A stretch of 64,000 nucleotides of DNA, taken from Promerops cafer. Lineage: Eukaryota > Chordata > Aves > Passeriformes > Nectariniidae. Of the stretch, positions 34,495 through 47,600 are shown piece by piece. How positions within the stretch are numbered: the first letter of the stretch is position 1; the number at the start of each line of letters is the position of its first letter. The translations under genes and the position numbers were made by a program. Below the pieces are notes generated by a model, which saw only the letters and a program-made list of their open reading frames with translations, had not been told where the DNA came from and made no database searches. The stretch covers positions 6,834,963-6,898,962 of the forward strand of contig VZSE01014922.1 of the NCBI GenBank assembly GCA_013398275.1. The letters run 5' to 3'.

Positions 34495-37400
34495 ACTGAT
34501 CTGTGCTTTTGAGCTCAGTTGGGCTTCATGGGCAGAAAAAATAAAGAGTATCTTTATATGAGAAGGTATAAGAATTTATATGAATGCATTTGGGGCATTT
34601 TGTGTCTTTGGCCCACTCTTTTGTTGCCAAGTGCCCAAGAGCTATAGCAGAGTGGCAAACTTTGCATCACTTGATCTCAAGCCTTTGTGCAAATGCATCA
34701 TTGCAAACCTGTCTTCATGAAGAGGTCTTGCAGAATTGATGCAGCACTTCAGAGTTGGGGTTTGCCACATCTCAGTTACAATTCACTTACACTCTGTGTA
34801 GATGCTCTTAGTGTACAGAAAGTGTGAGGTAACTTACTCTTCTTCCAGACTGTGGCTTGTAGATGCTCACCCTACCCTTCAGCCCAGTAACCTCCTGGAG
34901 AAGAACCCTGGAGTGAAAATGCACCACATGAACAGTGTGAAAGTTCAGTTGGTAGCAGGTACACCACAGTAAGAGTAAACTGTGAAGCAGAACCTGCCTC
35001 CAATGAGACATCTTGCTAAAAAGCAGCTTGTTTTGCCCAGAAGGTCTGGCACTCTGATGTTCAGGGTGTCTGACACTTAATATTCACATCATAGCCCACA
35101 AAAAGATCCACACAGAGCCTTTCAGTGTTGATAATGAACAACCCCTCTAGTAATTAAGCTCTCCACCTTTTGAAAACAGTTTCAAGTCTTCTGGGAATCT
35201 TTAATTCTCACATGCGTCACCGAAGCACAGGTTCAGTATTCCCACAGAACGCAGCAATCCCTCTGATTTACGGACTTCCCCACCCTTGGAACTGAGACAC
35301 TGACATGTTCTGCTCCAGGCACTGGAAAGCTCAGCACAGCTCTCTATTTTTTTTTTTCTTTCTTCCTTAAAGAAAGTGTTTCCTGTCAAATTAACGTTCC
35401 CAATTACAAGTGGATCTAATCCCTGGTGATTACCTACCTACCCTAATTGACTGTCTTGTTCCCAACCAAGGCTGGGTGTTTGAACAGACAAACAAAAAAA
35501 AAGATACTGATTTGCTGAGACAGAGAGAAAACACCTCCAGAAAATATAAGCCTTCAGAAAATATGAGCCAGCATTCTCTCTCCCAATTACTACTCCTCCT
35601 CCTTTGAGCAATTAAAAATGTCTTGGAAATTTTATGGGTTCCAAAAAAATTTAGTCACATATAAAGTCTGCTGGTCCAGCTGGTCCCTGTGGAGCTGGGA
35701 TTAGGATACAAGTCAAGAGTTTTCTGAAATGCATTGGGAATTGAAACATTTTTTTAAAATCCTACTTAACACCAAAGTAATGTGCTTCCCTTACTGTCTA
35801 ATTCGTAATTTCAAGGTATTAGGTGATAGTTTTATGTTTAATAGGGACATAGAGTTTAACATGCCAAAAATTATGTGTTCTCTCTGATATCATCCCATAT
35901 TGGTTCCAGAGGTGTTTATTTCAAGGAAGAAAGCAAGTACCTGTTAATCACAACAAGATTTTGGATCACTAATACCTAAGTTATTTGTATTCATCTTGTG
36001 TACTATTCAAAGAAAATATGGCAAATCAGGGAGTACAAGATATACGAACTAACAGGGAATTTCTTCCTGTTTTGGGCTTTATCTGTCTGTATGAAGTTAC
36101 CAGAAATAAAGGAAGAAATAACCTGTTTCAACAGATGTTTCAACAAAGTCCTACAAAATATTAGAGGCACATAAAAGAGCTCTGTGCCCTAAGAAGGAGT
36201 GGTAAAGAAAAGAGTGTAATTCTTATTTTTAAGAAGCACATACCCATATGTTATGTCAGTGCTCCACTGGATACTGTTGCTTAAAGGAAAATATACTTAT
36301 TTCACCTAAATTCTGATAAAACCAGAATGAGAAACAGCCCCAGCCAGAATAAAATGGAAACCAGTCCTCTCCAACTTGCTGTAATGTTATCTTAAATACA
36401 CTTCACCCCTGTTTACAATGAAACTTTTGAGTCATTTACATTCCCTGCCTAGTGAAAAACCAGTATACTCAGAGATGGTGTCTTGCAACCACCTCAAAAG
36501 CCAATACCACCCCCTAAATATTTTAATGAAAATAATTTTTAATCCAGATTGACTGTTCATTTTTCTTCCTGATACTTTTTTTTTTTTAATAAAGTACATT
36601 TGTTAAAGCATAAAATTGGTCAGGATTACAAATAACTTGCCCTGACAGCTGGAGGGCAGCATTTCCCTCACAATGAAAAGCAATTTGTCTTCAGTGAAGA
36701 CAGATGTCAGAACAGTAATTAGTACATTTCAGCTAGAGAGGACCAATAATTCTTCAAAATCACCCCTGATACAACTGAAATCTGAATAAATCTCCTGAAG
36801 AGTTTGGGTGAAGAGGGATATAGTCCTTCATTTACAAACAGCTTCAGTGTCCATCCTTGGCATTGCATTGCTGTGGGAGGGGGCAGGAGAGACCAGCACC
36901 CCAGGCAAGATCTAGGGGTACCACCAACATCCCAGGGCTTCTCCCCTGCTGCTCCTTCTAGGAACTGACTGTCAGGGTTTTACTCTTGAAAGAGTACAAC
37001 TTCTTGTCTGGATCAGGGAGAGACATCCCACATTTGCAGGACACAGTAAGTTCATCAATAGGGGTCTGGGCAGAGCCCAAACTGCTGTCAGCTGGGCTGG
37101 GCTCTGTACTGGCAGTCCTGAAGTAGCTGATGGGGAGGTGGAAATGTGGCAGAAAAGGAGGATAAGGAGGGAAGCATCAGTGGAGCAGTGGTGGATGGCC
37201 AGTGGGAGTGTGAGGAGGGAGCAGTGGGAGCCTTGATTGCACTGACTGCACAGCACAGGTGAGCCTGAGCACACCTTTTGACCTGGGTTTGAGCTGCCAG
37301 CCTCATGAAGTGAGTTCACACCGCAGGCTATTTCCATATGTTATTAAAGTCTCTTCAGCTTAGGCATACAACCCAGCTCATTTTTGTGCACCCACAGATT

Positions 37401-37712
37401 ACAGCTGAAATTATGAGTGATCTTCTGTAGGAGATGTGGGTTACATGCAAAATAAGCACACGTGGTATTGTCTTCAGTACTTGTTAGTTATGTTCCAAAA
37501 GGCAAAACTTAGAGCCGGTTTTAATTAACATGTACAATGGAAAGTTCAGGTTACAGCAGTAAGGACTGAAAAACTCCCAGTTCACTCAAATTAAATGTCA
37601 ATCCCACTGAAGTGAGGAGCATCTTAACCCATACCTAAGTCTAAATATTTCTCCCAAGATTTATTTAGTATAACAATAGTAATTCTGAATCCATGTTACC
37701 CATGTAACTGCC
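34495..37712. other. Unassigned sequence
   Basis: No gene or repeat recognised. A good acceptor (ttactcttcttccag, near 34850) precedes about 40 open codons ending in TAA, but there is no supporting partner exon. A GC-richer part at 36840-37270 has no recognisable product. Confidence 0.5.
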
Positions 37713-39169
37713 TGCCGTGGTTTAACCCCAGGCAGCAAGCAGCTCCACACAGCTGCTCTCTCACTGCCTAAGATGGGGGGACTTGAGAGAGAATCAGAAA
37801 CATGGGAAGGTGAGAAAACTCATGGGTTGAGATAAAGACATTTTAATAAGTAAAGCAGAAGTGGTGTATTCAAGCAAAGCAAAACAGGCAATTAATTCAC
37901 TACTTCCCATGGGCAGGTATTTTGTGATCTCAGGGCCCCATCATGCCTAACGGTGACTTGAAAACACAAACACCATCACTCCAAACATCTCCCCTTTTCT
38001 TATTCCTCCAGATTTATATGATGAGCATTATGCCATATGGTATGGAATATCATAGAAACATAGAATCATAGAATTGTTTCAGTTGGAAAATATGTCTGAG
38101 ATCCTTGAGTCCATCAGTTAACCCAGCACTGCCAAGTCCACCATTAAACCCTGTCCCGAGTGCCACATCTACACATCTTTTACCTCTAGGGATGGTGACC
38201 CCCACTTCCCTGGACAACTTGTTCCAGTGCTTGGTAAGCCTTTCCATAAAGAAATTGTTCCTAGTATCCAATCCATGTGTACCTTCACATGTGCACCTTC
38301 ACCTTGAGGCCGTTTCCTCTTGTCCTTTTGCTTGTTATTCGGGAGAAGGGACCGATCCCCACCTGGGCTACAGACTCCTTTCAGGTGGTTTTACAGAGTG
38401 ATAAGGTCCCCCCTGAACCTCCCTTTTCTCCAGGTTAAACACCCCCAGCTCCCTCAGCCACCCCTCATCAGACTTGTGCTCCAGACCCTTCCCCAGCTCT
38501 ATTGCCCTTCTTTGGACTCACTCCAGCTCCTCAGTGTCTTTCTTGTAATGACGGACCCATAACTGGACCCAGATTCAAGGTGCACCCACCCACTGCTGAG
38601 TATAGGGGTCTGCCCTGGTCCTGCTGGCCACTTATTTCTGATACAAGCCATGTGCCATTGGCCTTCTTGGCCACCTGGGCACACACTGGCTCATGTTCAG
38701 CCACTGTTGGCCAGCAGCCCCAGGTCCTTTCCCTCTGGGAGTTTTTCCAGCCACTCTGCCCCCAGCCTGTAGTGCTGCCTGGGGCTCTTGTGATCCCAGT
38801 GCATTACCCAGCACCTCACCTTGTTGAACTTCACACCACTGGCCTCAGCCCATCCTCTCTGCCTGTTCAGAAGCATCTGCAGATCCTTCCTACTCTCCAG
38901 CAGATCAACACACTCTTGTGTATCCCTTTTGTCAGTTGGGGTAAACTGTTCTGAATGTGTCCCCTTCCAAGTCCTTGTGCACCTCCAGCCTCCTTGCTGG
39001 GAAAAGTGATGATGAGGAGCAGAAAAAGGCCTTTACTCTGTGTCATCACTGCTCAGCAATGGCTAACCATCCCTGTGTTATCAACAGTGTTTCCAGCAAA
39101 AATCCAAAACACAGTCCCATACCAGGTGCTATAGAGAAAATTTATTCTACCCCAGCCAAAACCAACACA
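37713..39169 (+). mobile_element. ERVL-type solo LTR interrupted by a CR1
   Basis: The left part (37713-38050) begins tgccgtggtttaaccccagg and runs through 'gggttgagataaagac' and 'cactacttcccatgggcagg' to 'tatggtatggaatat'. The right part (38921-39169) resumes at tatcccttttgtcagttggg and ends cagccaaaaccaacaca. Flanks are ctgcc (37708-37712) and ttgcc (39170-39174), a 5-bp target-site duplication with one mismatch, as expected for ERVL. Without the insert the LTR is about 585 bp, close to the copy at 19036-19613. No viral coding sequence is present. Confidence 0.9.
38051..38920 (-). mobile_element. CR1 LINE inserted in the LTR
   Basis: The plus strand starts catagaaacatagaatcat, the CR1 3' end in reverse, and continues about 870 bp into the C-terminal part of ORF2 (ttgttgaacttcacacca near 38820). 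It splits the LTR after ggaatat and the LTR resumes with tatccc, so at most a 3-base tat is repeated; short or absent target-site duplications are usual for CR1. It is 5'-truncated and has no intact reverse transcriptase. Confidence 0.93.
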
Positions 39170-41705
39170 TTGCCCAATTCCTATCCAAAAATTACAACCA
39201 AATTATTAGCCTGCCTCCAATCCAAGCAGTAGGGGAAAGGAATCACTGAGTGATCAAGTCAGCAGTCCATTACACAAGTAAATCTGTATCTGAGTAAAAT
39301 AAGCCAAAACATTGGATGATACTAACCAACAGGATTGCATTATATTTACTGCATTCACTTTTTATTTTTGAGAACCCTAAATGCTGCTTCTTTTTTTTCT
39401 TTTTTGTTTTCTTTATTTTCACACACATGGAGTATTGATATCAGGTTCCAGCCACCTCAAGAAGCAATTTCAAAGAAGCTCTTGACATGATTTGTGTACC
39501 AGTGGTCAGTTGTTCTATTTTCTCACAGAAGGTCATTGCTAAGACAAATGCCTGACAGAAATCTGCAGTCTTTCATCATTAGATTTTTCTGAGTTGATGG
39601 ATTCCTACCCAGGGAAGCTTTATACAAGGTGCACTGAAAGAGGCAGAAAGATTCTACTGTGGACTTTTACAGTTTTATCTCCAACTCAGAGCTTTCCAAA
39701 CTGTTTCTCAGTGGGAGCCAGGTCTGCTGTGTCTTGGGCTATCTGCTACTTCCTTTTCAAAGCAGTGGTCTAATGCAGGCTAGGATTTGCATTTTCAAAT
39801 GATTTTTTACTACCTTCTGCCTAAAAGGTTAATGCCAAACTGGTCATAAACTGAGATTAAGCTAGGTCTTCAAGCCATCTTTGGGGCAAAAAGATTTCCT
39901 TATTTGTGAAGGTACTGTGGGGGTTGCTGGAAATGCATACAGGTTCAGTACTAACAGCACAGCAGTGTTGATTTTCACCTTCTAAGGACTTTGCGGCTTT
40001 CTGCATGGAAATGCTGAGCAGCTTTTTTTTTTTTTTTAGAGATGTGAGCTTTTAATTATTGTATTAACATTGTCAACTGTCAAACACTTTGAAATAATTT
40101 AATATTCCCAGTCTCCTTACAACCTGTTTATTGATATTCATGAAGTGAATCCCCTCTTGAGATGTCTAGACTGAATGTCAATATGGTTTATAGATGAAGA
40201 CATGGTTTATAGATGGAAGGTATTAATAATTGAATCCTGAAATTGTTTAATTTTACTTCAATAAAAGGCCAGGCAGGACAGGAACCAATATACCCTTTTA
40301 CTAAATTGATGTACAAGTGAGTACAGCAAATTGGAATAATTTTAACCATCTATGATGAAGAAAAAAAAAATGATTGACTTTGAAGGCATGTTTTAATAAA
40401 TAAACTTATTTAGTTGTAAGCATTTTCCTGGGTGAAATTCCTTCTTGACACAGAAGACATGATTAGAGATACTTCTTTATTGTGTCTACATGCACTAGAC
40501 ATATCTTACAGAAGATATATTTTAGCCTTCTGCCTCTCCTTGAAAGACATACAAGAAAGGTCTGAGTAGAGATATGTTTGCAAGAATTATCACAGGAGTA
40601 ATATTTAAGGTCTATGCAGGAAATGCAGAATAAATATTGTTTCTCCTGTATTATTCATAATGTCACAATAGTTGGTCATAGCACTCCCTCTGTCCTTATG
40701 AAATACTCTTATCCAATAGTCTAATCAGTATGAGAAAAGGTCTGGGAATATCTTGAAGGAGAAGATTCCTAACCTTTCAAATAAGAGAAAAACTTATTTC
40801 ATGGACAAGCACATGGCAAATGCAAACCTAGAGAAAAGAGGAAATATTGTCCAATCTGTAAATCACAATAGCTCTGCTGGAAATATTGGGATCCCAAACG
40901 TGACAGCAAGCTTTCAGGGACACCACCTGATGAGTGCCTCACTTGCTCAGATGTCTATAATGTTTTCTACCACTGAGGACTTATTGATCAAATATCCACA
41001 GCCTGATCCCACGCACACTGAAGTCAACATGAATTTATTTCTTATTAATTTAGCAGATACTGTATTTCAGTCTTGAAAAGATGCATTTATATCTTCCTCA
41101 ATTAAGTTGTAATCCCTCATGGATTCAGTATTTATTGTTTATTAGTACCTTAGGTTTCCATACCATTTTTTAGTTTTACTATGACTAGAATCAAAGTGTT
41201 TGATTGCTTTCATAAAGGGAACCAAGCGTTTTTCTGGGTGCACATGTTACAGGAAGGAAACATTGCTGTAGGTTTCCTGGTCTACATGGGATCTCCATTA
41301 TCTCTATTATTATCTCTATTATTATCTCTATTATGATCTCTTTTGAAAGGGCATATATTAAATCCTAACAGATATGCTATACTAATTCTGTGCCAGTGTA
41401 AAACAGTTCAAAAGTTAACTTCAGCATAACACCTGACACATCTGAGTATGAACAAGGCTGAAATTGAAAACCATAAGAAGATTTTAACCAAGAGATGAAT
41501 ACTTAGCACATAGGTTTGGCCCTGGGTTACCTGCTGAGATTTAGAATTCACTAAGAACCTCTCGTTAGGAGGCTGATCGAGACCTTCTCATAGGAAAATA
41601 CCACATCAATTTTAGTCTTACACAGCACTGGAATGGTACCCATCTTTGATAACGATGCTTTTAAAAGACAGATGTGTCTGTCGTTATCACAGTACCAAAT
41701 CAGCA
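39170..41705. other. Unassigned sequence with simple repeats
   Basis: T-rich runs near 39390-39420 and 40023-40039 and a 12-base tandem array at 41291-41340. The 107-codon frame at 40753-41076 uses TTG as its first possible start, lacks splice or domain evidence, and is not called. Confidence 0.5.
41291..41340. repeat. 12-base tandem array (ATCTCTATTATT)n
   Basis: Three consecutive units at 41299-41334 (the last ends in g), with partial units on both sides. Confidence 0.85.
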
Positions 41706-42088
41706 ATCATAGAATCGTGGCCTCACAGAATCATTAAGGCTGGAAAAGACCTCCATGGTCATTGAGTCCAACTTTTGATGGAACATCACCTTGTCAACTA
41801 AACCATAGGACTAAGTGCCACATTCAATAATTTCTTGAACCCTTCTAGGGACGTTGACTCCACCAATTCCCTGAACAGTCCATTCCAATGCTTATCCAAC
41901 CTTTCTGTGAAGAAATAACTCCTGATGTCAAACCTGAACCTTCCCTGGAACAGCTTGCAGCCATTGCCTCTTATCCGGTCACTGGTGGCCTGGGAGGAGA
42001 GACTAATCCCCATCTGGCCACAATCTCCTTTCAGGCAGCTGTAGAGAGTGATAAGGTTCCCTCTGAGCCTCCTTTTCTCCAGGCTAAA
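41706..42088 (-). mobile_element. CR1 LINE 3' fragment (first of two abutting)
   Basis: The plus strand reads atcatagaatcgtggcctc, then ttaaggctggaaaagacctc, 'cccttctagggacgttgac' and 'ctttctgtgaagaaataactcc', ending at 'ttttctccaggctaaac'. It is cut exactly where a second CR1 3' end begins. Confidence 0.92.
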
Positions 42089-42568
42089 CATAGAATCATA
42101 GAATCACAGACCATGCTGGGCTGGAAAGGACCCATCGGGATTATCATATCCAACTCCTATCCCTGCACAGGACACCTGAAGAATCCCACCATGTGCCTGA
42201 GAGTGTTACCTGAGCACTGCTTCAACTCAGGCTTGGTTGTGTGATCCCTTCCCTGGGGAGCCCATTCCAGTGCTCCCTCAACTGCTCTTCATGCAGCTGA
42301 CTCTCTAGACCCTCTCCCAGGCCCATTGTTCTTCTCTAGACATGCACCTCAATGTCCTTCTTGAAGTGAGGGGCTCAAAACTGAACACAGTATTTGAGGT
42401 ATGGTCTCACCAGTGCTGAGAACAGAGGGGTAATCTCTTCCCTAGTCCTGCTGGCCATTCTGTTTCTGATACAGGTCAGGATGCCCTTGCTGTTCTTGGA
42501 AACTTGGGAACATGCTGGCTCTGTTCAGCCACCATTGGTCAGGTCTCCCAGGTCCTTTTCCACCAAGC
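42089..42568 (-). mobile_element. CR1 LINE 3' fragment of another subfamily (second of two)
   Basis: Starts atagaatcatagaatcaca and continues 'gctgggctggaaaggaccc', 'cctgagcactgcttcaac', 'aaactgaacacagtatttgag' and 'ctgctggccattctgtttctg'. Sequence divergence from the neighbour shows it is a different CR1 subfamily. The first element does not resume on its far side. Confidence 0.9.
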
Positions 42569-42687
42569 AACTCATGTAGAAATTTAATTCATGTCTGTGC
42601 AATAGTGGCCAAGAGGTCCATAACTGCTAGCTTCTAAAGAATTATAAAATTATATTTTTTAAAGCAGTAAAGAACAGCTTTCATCAC

Positions 42688-42738
42688 AAAAAAAAAAAAA
42701 AAAACAACAACCAAAAACCCCAAAACAAAACAAAAAAA
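42688..42738. repeat. Poly-A followed by CAAAA-rich tract
   Basis: Seventeen A, then interrupted caacaa, ccaaaaa and caaaa units. A similar tract occurs at 44327-44403. No processed gene copy is seen upstream of either. Confidence 0.85.
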
Positions 42739-43305
42739 CCTGCAACAAACTAAAAAAAGGCATTTTAAATATTAACTCCTTCTGTCCCATTTATGTTTGT
42801 TGGAACATTACCTTTGCAGTGATATCCTTGACACATTTTAGTCTCTGCTTCAGTGGACCCTTTTTTCCTAATATCAGTCAAAGGTGTTTCTGTGGTCCCT
42901 AAGGGAAAATGTAGATGCCCTGACCTTGAATGAATTTTAAGTTCAATGTTTTCATTCAGTTCAGACATTTTTGCAAGTCTTCTCAGATCTACGAGTCCTT
43001 TTCCCTCCTCCATCATTGGAACTGAAACACTTTTCCCTCTTGCAACAGCTGTTGGACATCATGACAGAAAATCTCTAATATGAGAATTAGACTTCTGGCA
43101 ACATCCTCAGACCCCTCCTTCCCAGCACCTCTGAACTTCATGGGTTGTGTCCTGCTGTCTCTGACCCAAGACAGATCACACCAGTATCTAGAACCTTATC
43201 TTGACTGGCACTCCCAGGATGTCTTGTAAAGCAAGCAAAGATCTGTCCTGCTGCATAACGTGTCATTTCACCAATCTAACTCCTTTGCCTGAGGTGAAGA
43301 GACTC

Positions 43306-43420
43306 CATAAGTACAAAAAAGCTTTTTTTTTCCCCCATAAGTACAGGAAAGCTTTTTTTTTTCCCCATAAATACAAGAAAGCTTTTCTTTTTCCCCATAA
43401 ATACAAGAAAGCTTTTCAAT
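43306..43420. repeat. 30-bp minisatellite, about 3.8 copies
   Basis: The word cataa recurs at 43306, 43336, 43366 and 43396, a period of exactly 30. Each unit has cataa(g/a)taca, a purine stretch, agctttt, a T run and a C run. Because 30 is divisible by 3, the forward frame reads a repeated ten-residue unit (HKYKKAFFFP), which explains the open frames on both strands here. There is no sign that it is translated. Confidence 0.93.
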
Positions 43421-44326
43421 ACTCTTTCTCAAGTATGAATTCCCACTAGTACTAAAACAAATCAATATCAAACAATGTGGAACATTTTACTGTTTACTTT
43501 CATGTTTGTATTTTATTGGGGAAAAATGTTTGTTTGAATCTTTCTGCTGTGTTCAGATGGATGGCTTAGGAGGATGTGTGTAAGAAAAGAAACAATTATA
43601 TTCTTATATCCATGGGTAGCAGAGATCTGTGGCACTGCCAATTCTTTAATATGATTGTTGAGCCTAATCTTTTCATGCCAACAGCCAAATATATGATATG
43701 CCCTAACATTCCTGCACAGCTGATCTAGAAATGTCACTGTTTATAGAGTGTAATGAATCCTGAAACTTGCTCCACTGGAGGGCTTTTCCTCCACCCTTTA
43801 GATCCACTGTTCTTTTTGTTTCCATCCCAAAATATGAGCATATTTTACCACAATGTCAAAAGTCATGTCAATTAAACATCATGAAAGAAGCAAGAAGAAC
43901 TCAACCTCGACAATTCATGACAGCCCATGTTCAGCTGAATTATAAATAGGACTTGTATTCTTAAGAGTTATGTCTTCTAAGCTCCACACATAATTGTGCA
44001 ATAGATATCCTTGATTTAGATTTCAGATGATATAGTGTAAATAGTTACTCACGGCATGAAATAAAGAAATGGAAAGTATGGTATTTATAAATCATTATGG
44101 GATAGCCATATGTCAGCACATAGAATCACCTCTCTGAGTAAAGTTTGTACTTCTGAACAAATTTGTTGCATTGAGAAACTGGGAAGGACAGTGAAAGATT
44201 ATATTATATTTGGTTTTGTTTCCAGCTGATTTCTGTTACGAAATCTTTCTATTTTACTCATTCCTGCTCTTTTACTGGACGATGTTCTTGTACTTGCAGT
44301 GTGATGCAGATGAGAAAATTGATCTT

Positions 44327-44403
44327 AAAAAAAAAAAAAAAAAACAACAAACGAACAACAAGAACGCCCCAAACAACAAAAACAAATACAACAAAAAACA
44401 ACT
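44327..44403. repeat. Poly-A and A/C-rich simple sequence
   Basis: About 18 A followed by caacaaacgaacaacaag-like units. Confidence 0.85.
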
Positions 44404-44569
44404 GCTGTTGCTTTTGAGTTAGATCACCTGAATGGTGTATGCACACCAAGGAGAGGTGCTTGTGCTTGTAGGAGCACAACCAAGCAGAAGGAGGTTGGTA
44501 CCCAGATATCAGCTGTTATTTCAGTAAAAAAGATCAGTATCATGAAGCCCATAGACTAAAAGGACCCAT

Positions 44570-44690
44570 ATCATAGAAACCTAAAAGAGTTTGTGTTGGA
44601 AAGGACCTTTAAATATCATCTAGTCTACCCCCTCTGCAATAAGAAGCGACATCTTGAATTAGACCAGTGTTAAAGCTGGATCTCTGTAAA
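44570..44690 (-). mobile_element. CR1 LINE extreme 3' fragment
   Basis: The plus strand reads tatcatagaaacc, then gttggaaaggacctttaaat, atcatctagtctaccccctc and 'gacatcttgaattagaccag'. Only about 120 bp of the 3' end remains. Confidence 0.85.
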
Positions 44691-47600
44691 CCATGATCCA
44701 AGTTAAGTTAAAACCCCTGGGAATCTCTCTACTAGTTTTAATAGATTTTTAACTAGGCCCATGACAAGTGTAGGGAGCCTGTGTGTTCTGATCTGTTAAC
44801 AAAGAATACATTGCTTATTTTATATAACACATAATTTCTTCATCCACAAAGCATTTAAGGCAACCACAGAAATGTGAACATCATGAGAGCCTGAAGTAAA
44901 TGAAAGTTGTGTTGCCTATGGGTCTCCTTAAATTGTGACCATCTGTCAGCCTGATGAAACAGGTGCTGAGCATTTGCAACTCCACTGAAGCACGGGGAGC
45001 TGGGTGGAGTTCTGCTCTAGCTGAAAATCTTCTCATTCTTTTCAGTTCATAATTAGCTTTTGGCCAGTGTGTGCTGCCATTAGTTGAACCAGCCCACTAC
45101 AATCTCATAAAGAAAATCTGTTTCTTTACAGATCTAAAAATGCCATTTTTTTTGAACTGAGTATTATTTAATCCTTTGTATTTGGGGTTTATCTATGCAA
45201 GAAGTAAATGCAGCAAAATACTATTTCTTTGAGCTATGGGCACATTAATTGATAGCAAGAAGTGTTGGAAAGAATTACTATATTGTCAGTCTAACTTTAC
45301 AGACAAAATATATTCAGGCAATTAATTTTAATATGTTCCAAATTTTATTCACTGTGGCATACAGAATGGAAATGAAATAGCACTTAGCTGAAAACAAGGA
45401 ATTGTTCCTCAGCTAGAGTTAAATTATGTTACTCTTTAATTTCAGTTGTTCTTTGCTAATTCCTGTAAGTTAAGACCTGTCACACAATGCAGATTTGATC
45501 CAGTTAACTAGAAAAACAAGATCAAATCTATTAGGATACTCTAAGCCAGTAGATAGAAGTTGCAGGCAAAAGTGACCTTTTCCTGACATAGCTATATTTC
45601 CATGGGATGCAAATTCCCCTGGCTCATGCCTACCAGCTAAAAAATATTGCCACAAGCAAATGATAGTTTTAACAGAATTGTTGCATGGGGCAAACAATCT
45701 GCTAAAATGGTTGAGAGGTTTAGGAAGCTTATTCCAAACCACTAGAAAATTGCTACAGTAATTTCTGCAGAATTTATAGTGCCATTGTAGCCAGTTTTTC
45801 TTTATACTATCCACATTATTGATTCAGCTGTGCTAGTAATTGTAAGGGATGATATGATAATAATGTCATTTTGGCTAGATGCAGTACTATTTAACTAATA
45901 CATTATTTTCTAAAAGGATTCCTTTTAGAAACCCTATGGTCTTGCTATATCATTTATTCCTTTATTCCTAGCCTTTGAATACAAACAGAAATAGAAATGG
46001 CAGGAGGTAACAAAGCTTGTCATATAATCTCTTTCCCCTTAACCTTTATTCAGGATGATGCCTTCAACCCATGAAAAGTCTGCTTTGGAGCAATGTGAAA
46101 TGTTTGCTAGGAAACCCGAAGCAAAGTAAAATTCAGCTGTTTGCAGCTTTTCCTACAGATGTGGTATCCAGCCCATGTTTTGTCAAAAGGGTTGAATCTT
46201 TTGATTAAACCTGAGGCTAGTTATGAATGAATTTAAGCCAATTTATTGTTTTGTATTAAAAGAAAAAGATAAACCCCTGGATTTCATATGCTTCCAGCTA
46301 CAGATTGACCAAAATCTGAACTGTGAAGTTCTTGTTATTGCTTCAAAGAGGGAAAATGCCAGAGTTGAAGCCTGGAGAGAGAGGGGTTGTGATGAGCAGA
46401 AGAGCTGCAGGCAGAGGGTTGCAGTTATTCTTTAACATCCTGCACTGCTCTCTCTGAAATTGTTCAGATTCCTGATTTGGATCTCTGCCACAAATGAAAA
46501 AATGAGCAAAAGAAGGTGCCTAGTAGAAGGCTGAAGCAGCCTGAAAATGTCTTCAATCTTTGCTGTTTGATTTTGCTTCCCTCCCTCTCCCTTCCTCCCC
46601 ACAGAGACTGAAAACAAACCCACAGTGCCAGTTACGACTCATCTCCATGATATGGACACTTCATCACTTTGTCCTGGACAAAACCCACTCATGAGCTCGT
46701 TTAGGATATATAATGAATAGTTGTCACATAGCTTTGTGTTTATTACTAAAACAGGGGAGTTGCAGAGTGAAATAATCCAAGAGTGGTTCTTAAAATTTGG
46801 GTACTTCAAGCATGTTCCCATTTCAGCCTTAGAGCTGGTTTCCAGTAACCTGCATTGGCCTTTCAGAGATAAACAGAAAGTGCAGGAAGGTTGTTTGTTT
46901 TAAGGTGTATCCCAGGAAGCCAGTCTGTGCAGACAGTGAGAATGGTAGCTGCAGATACAGAAACATGCAGTAAAAAACCCACCCTGGTTTTAGAAGCAAG
47001 AACTCACCACATGTTATTACCAGCATCTGCACTTGGCAGGTGATTAGCTATACAACCAGCAGAGAAAGGCAGGTGATGGGCAGATGAGCAAAATAATACC
47101 TAGGAAAGAGGCAAAGTAAGAATCCAGATCAATGGGAATGAAAAACTTCATGCAAAATAGTATAACAAAAGCTTTAGAATATTGGAAAGAAGAATCTAGT
47201 CTGTATAGAGGACTGCCTAGGGGGATTAAAATAAGAAAATAAAAGTAAAATTTTTGTTTCACTACCTCATGGGAAGGAAAGAATAAGAAGCAAATGTAGT
47301 TTTGTAGCTAAATATAATAGCAGGTAGTAGAACAGTTGTAAAAACTGAAGGGGAAGGGCAGACCATCACAAATGATCAAGTGAAAATAATTTAAGAAGTT
47401 AAGACACCCTCAGCTGGATTTTACCAATTCCCCAACTGAAATGTGATCATTGACTGTGTGAAAATCCCCATCACTCAACAGGAGAACAACAGGAGAGCTC
47501 AAAGCACCCTTCACAGCACTTTTCAATGCTACATCTCAATAAGTTTTACAAAAGACTTCAAAGGATATCGTGCAGTTCTGGAAATATAAAAGATGTCCTC

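Noticed and set aside
38105..39232. Plus-strand frames of 80-150 codons around 38.1-39.2 kb
   Set aside because: They are antisense to the CR1 inserted in the LTR, or inside the LTR itself.
40753..41076. 107-codon plus-strand frame
   Set aside because: Its first possible start is TTG, the sequence has no domain or splice support, and frames of this length are expected by chance here.
43201..43471. Repetitive protein with HKYKKAFFFP units
   Set aside because: Explained by the 30-bp minisatellite, whose period is a multiple of three.
42688..44403. Poly-A tails of processed pseudogenes
   Set aside because: Nothing upstream of either A-rich tract resembles a transcript and no target-site duplications were found.
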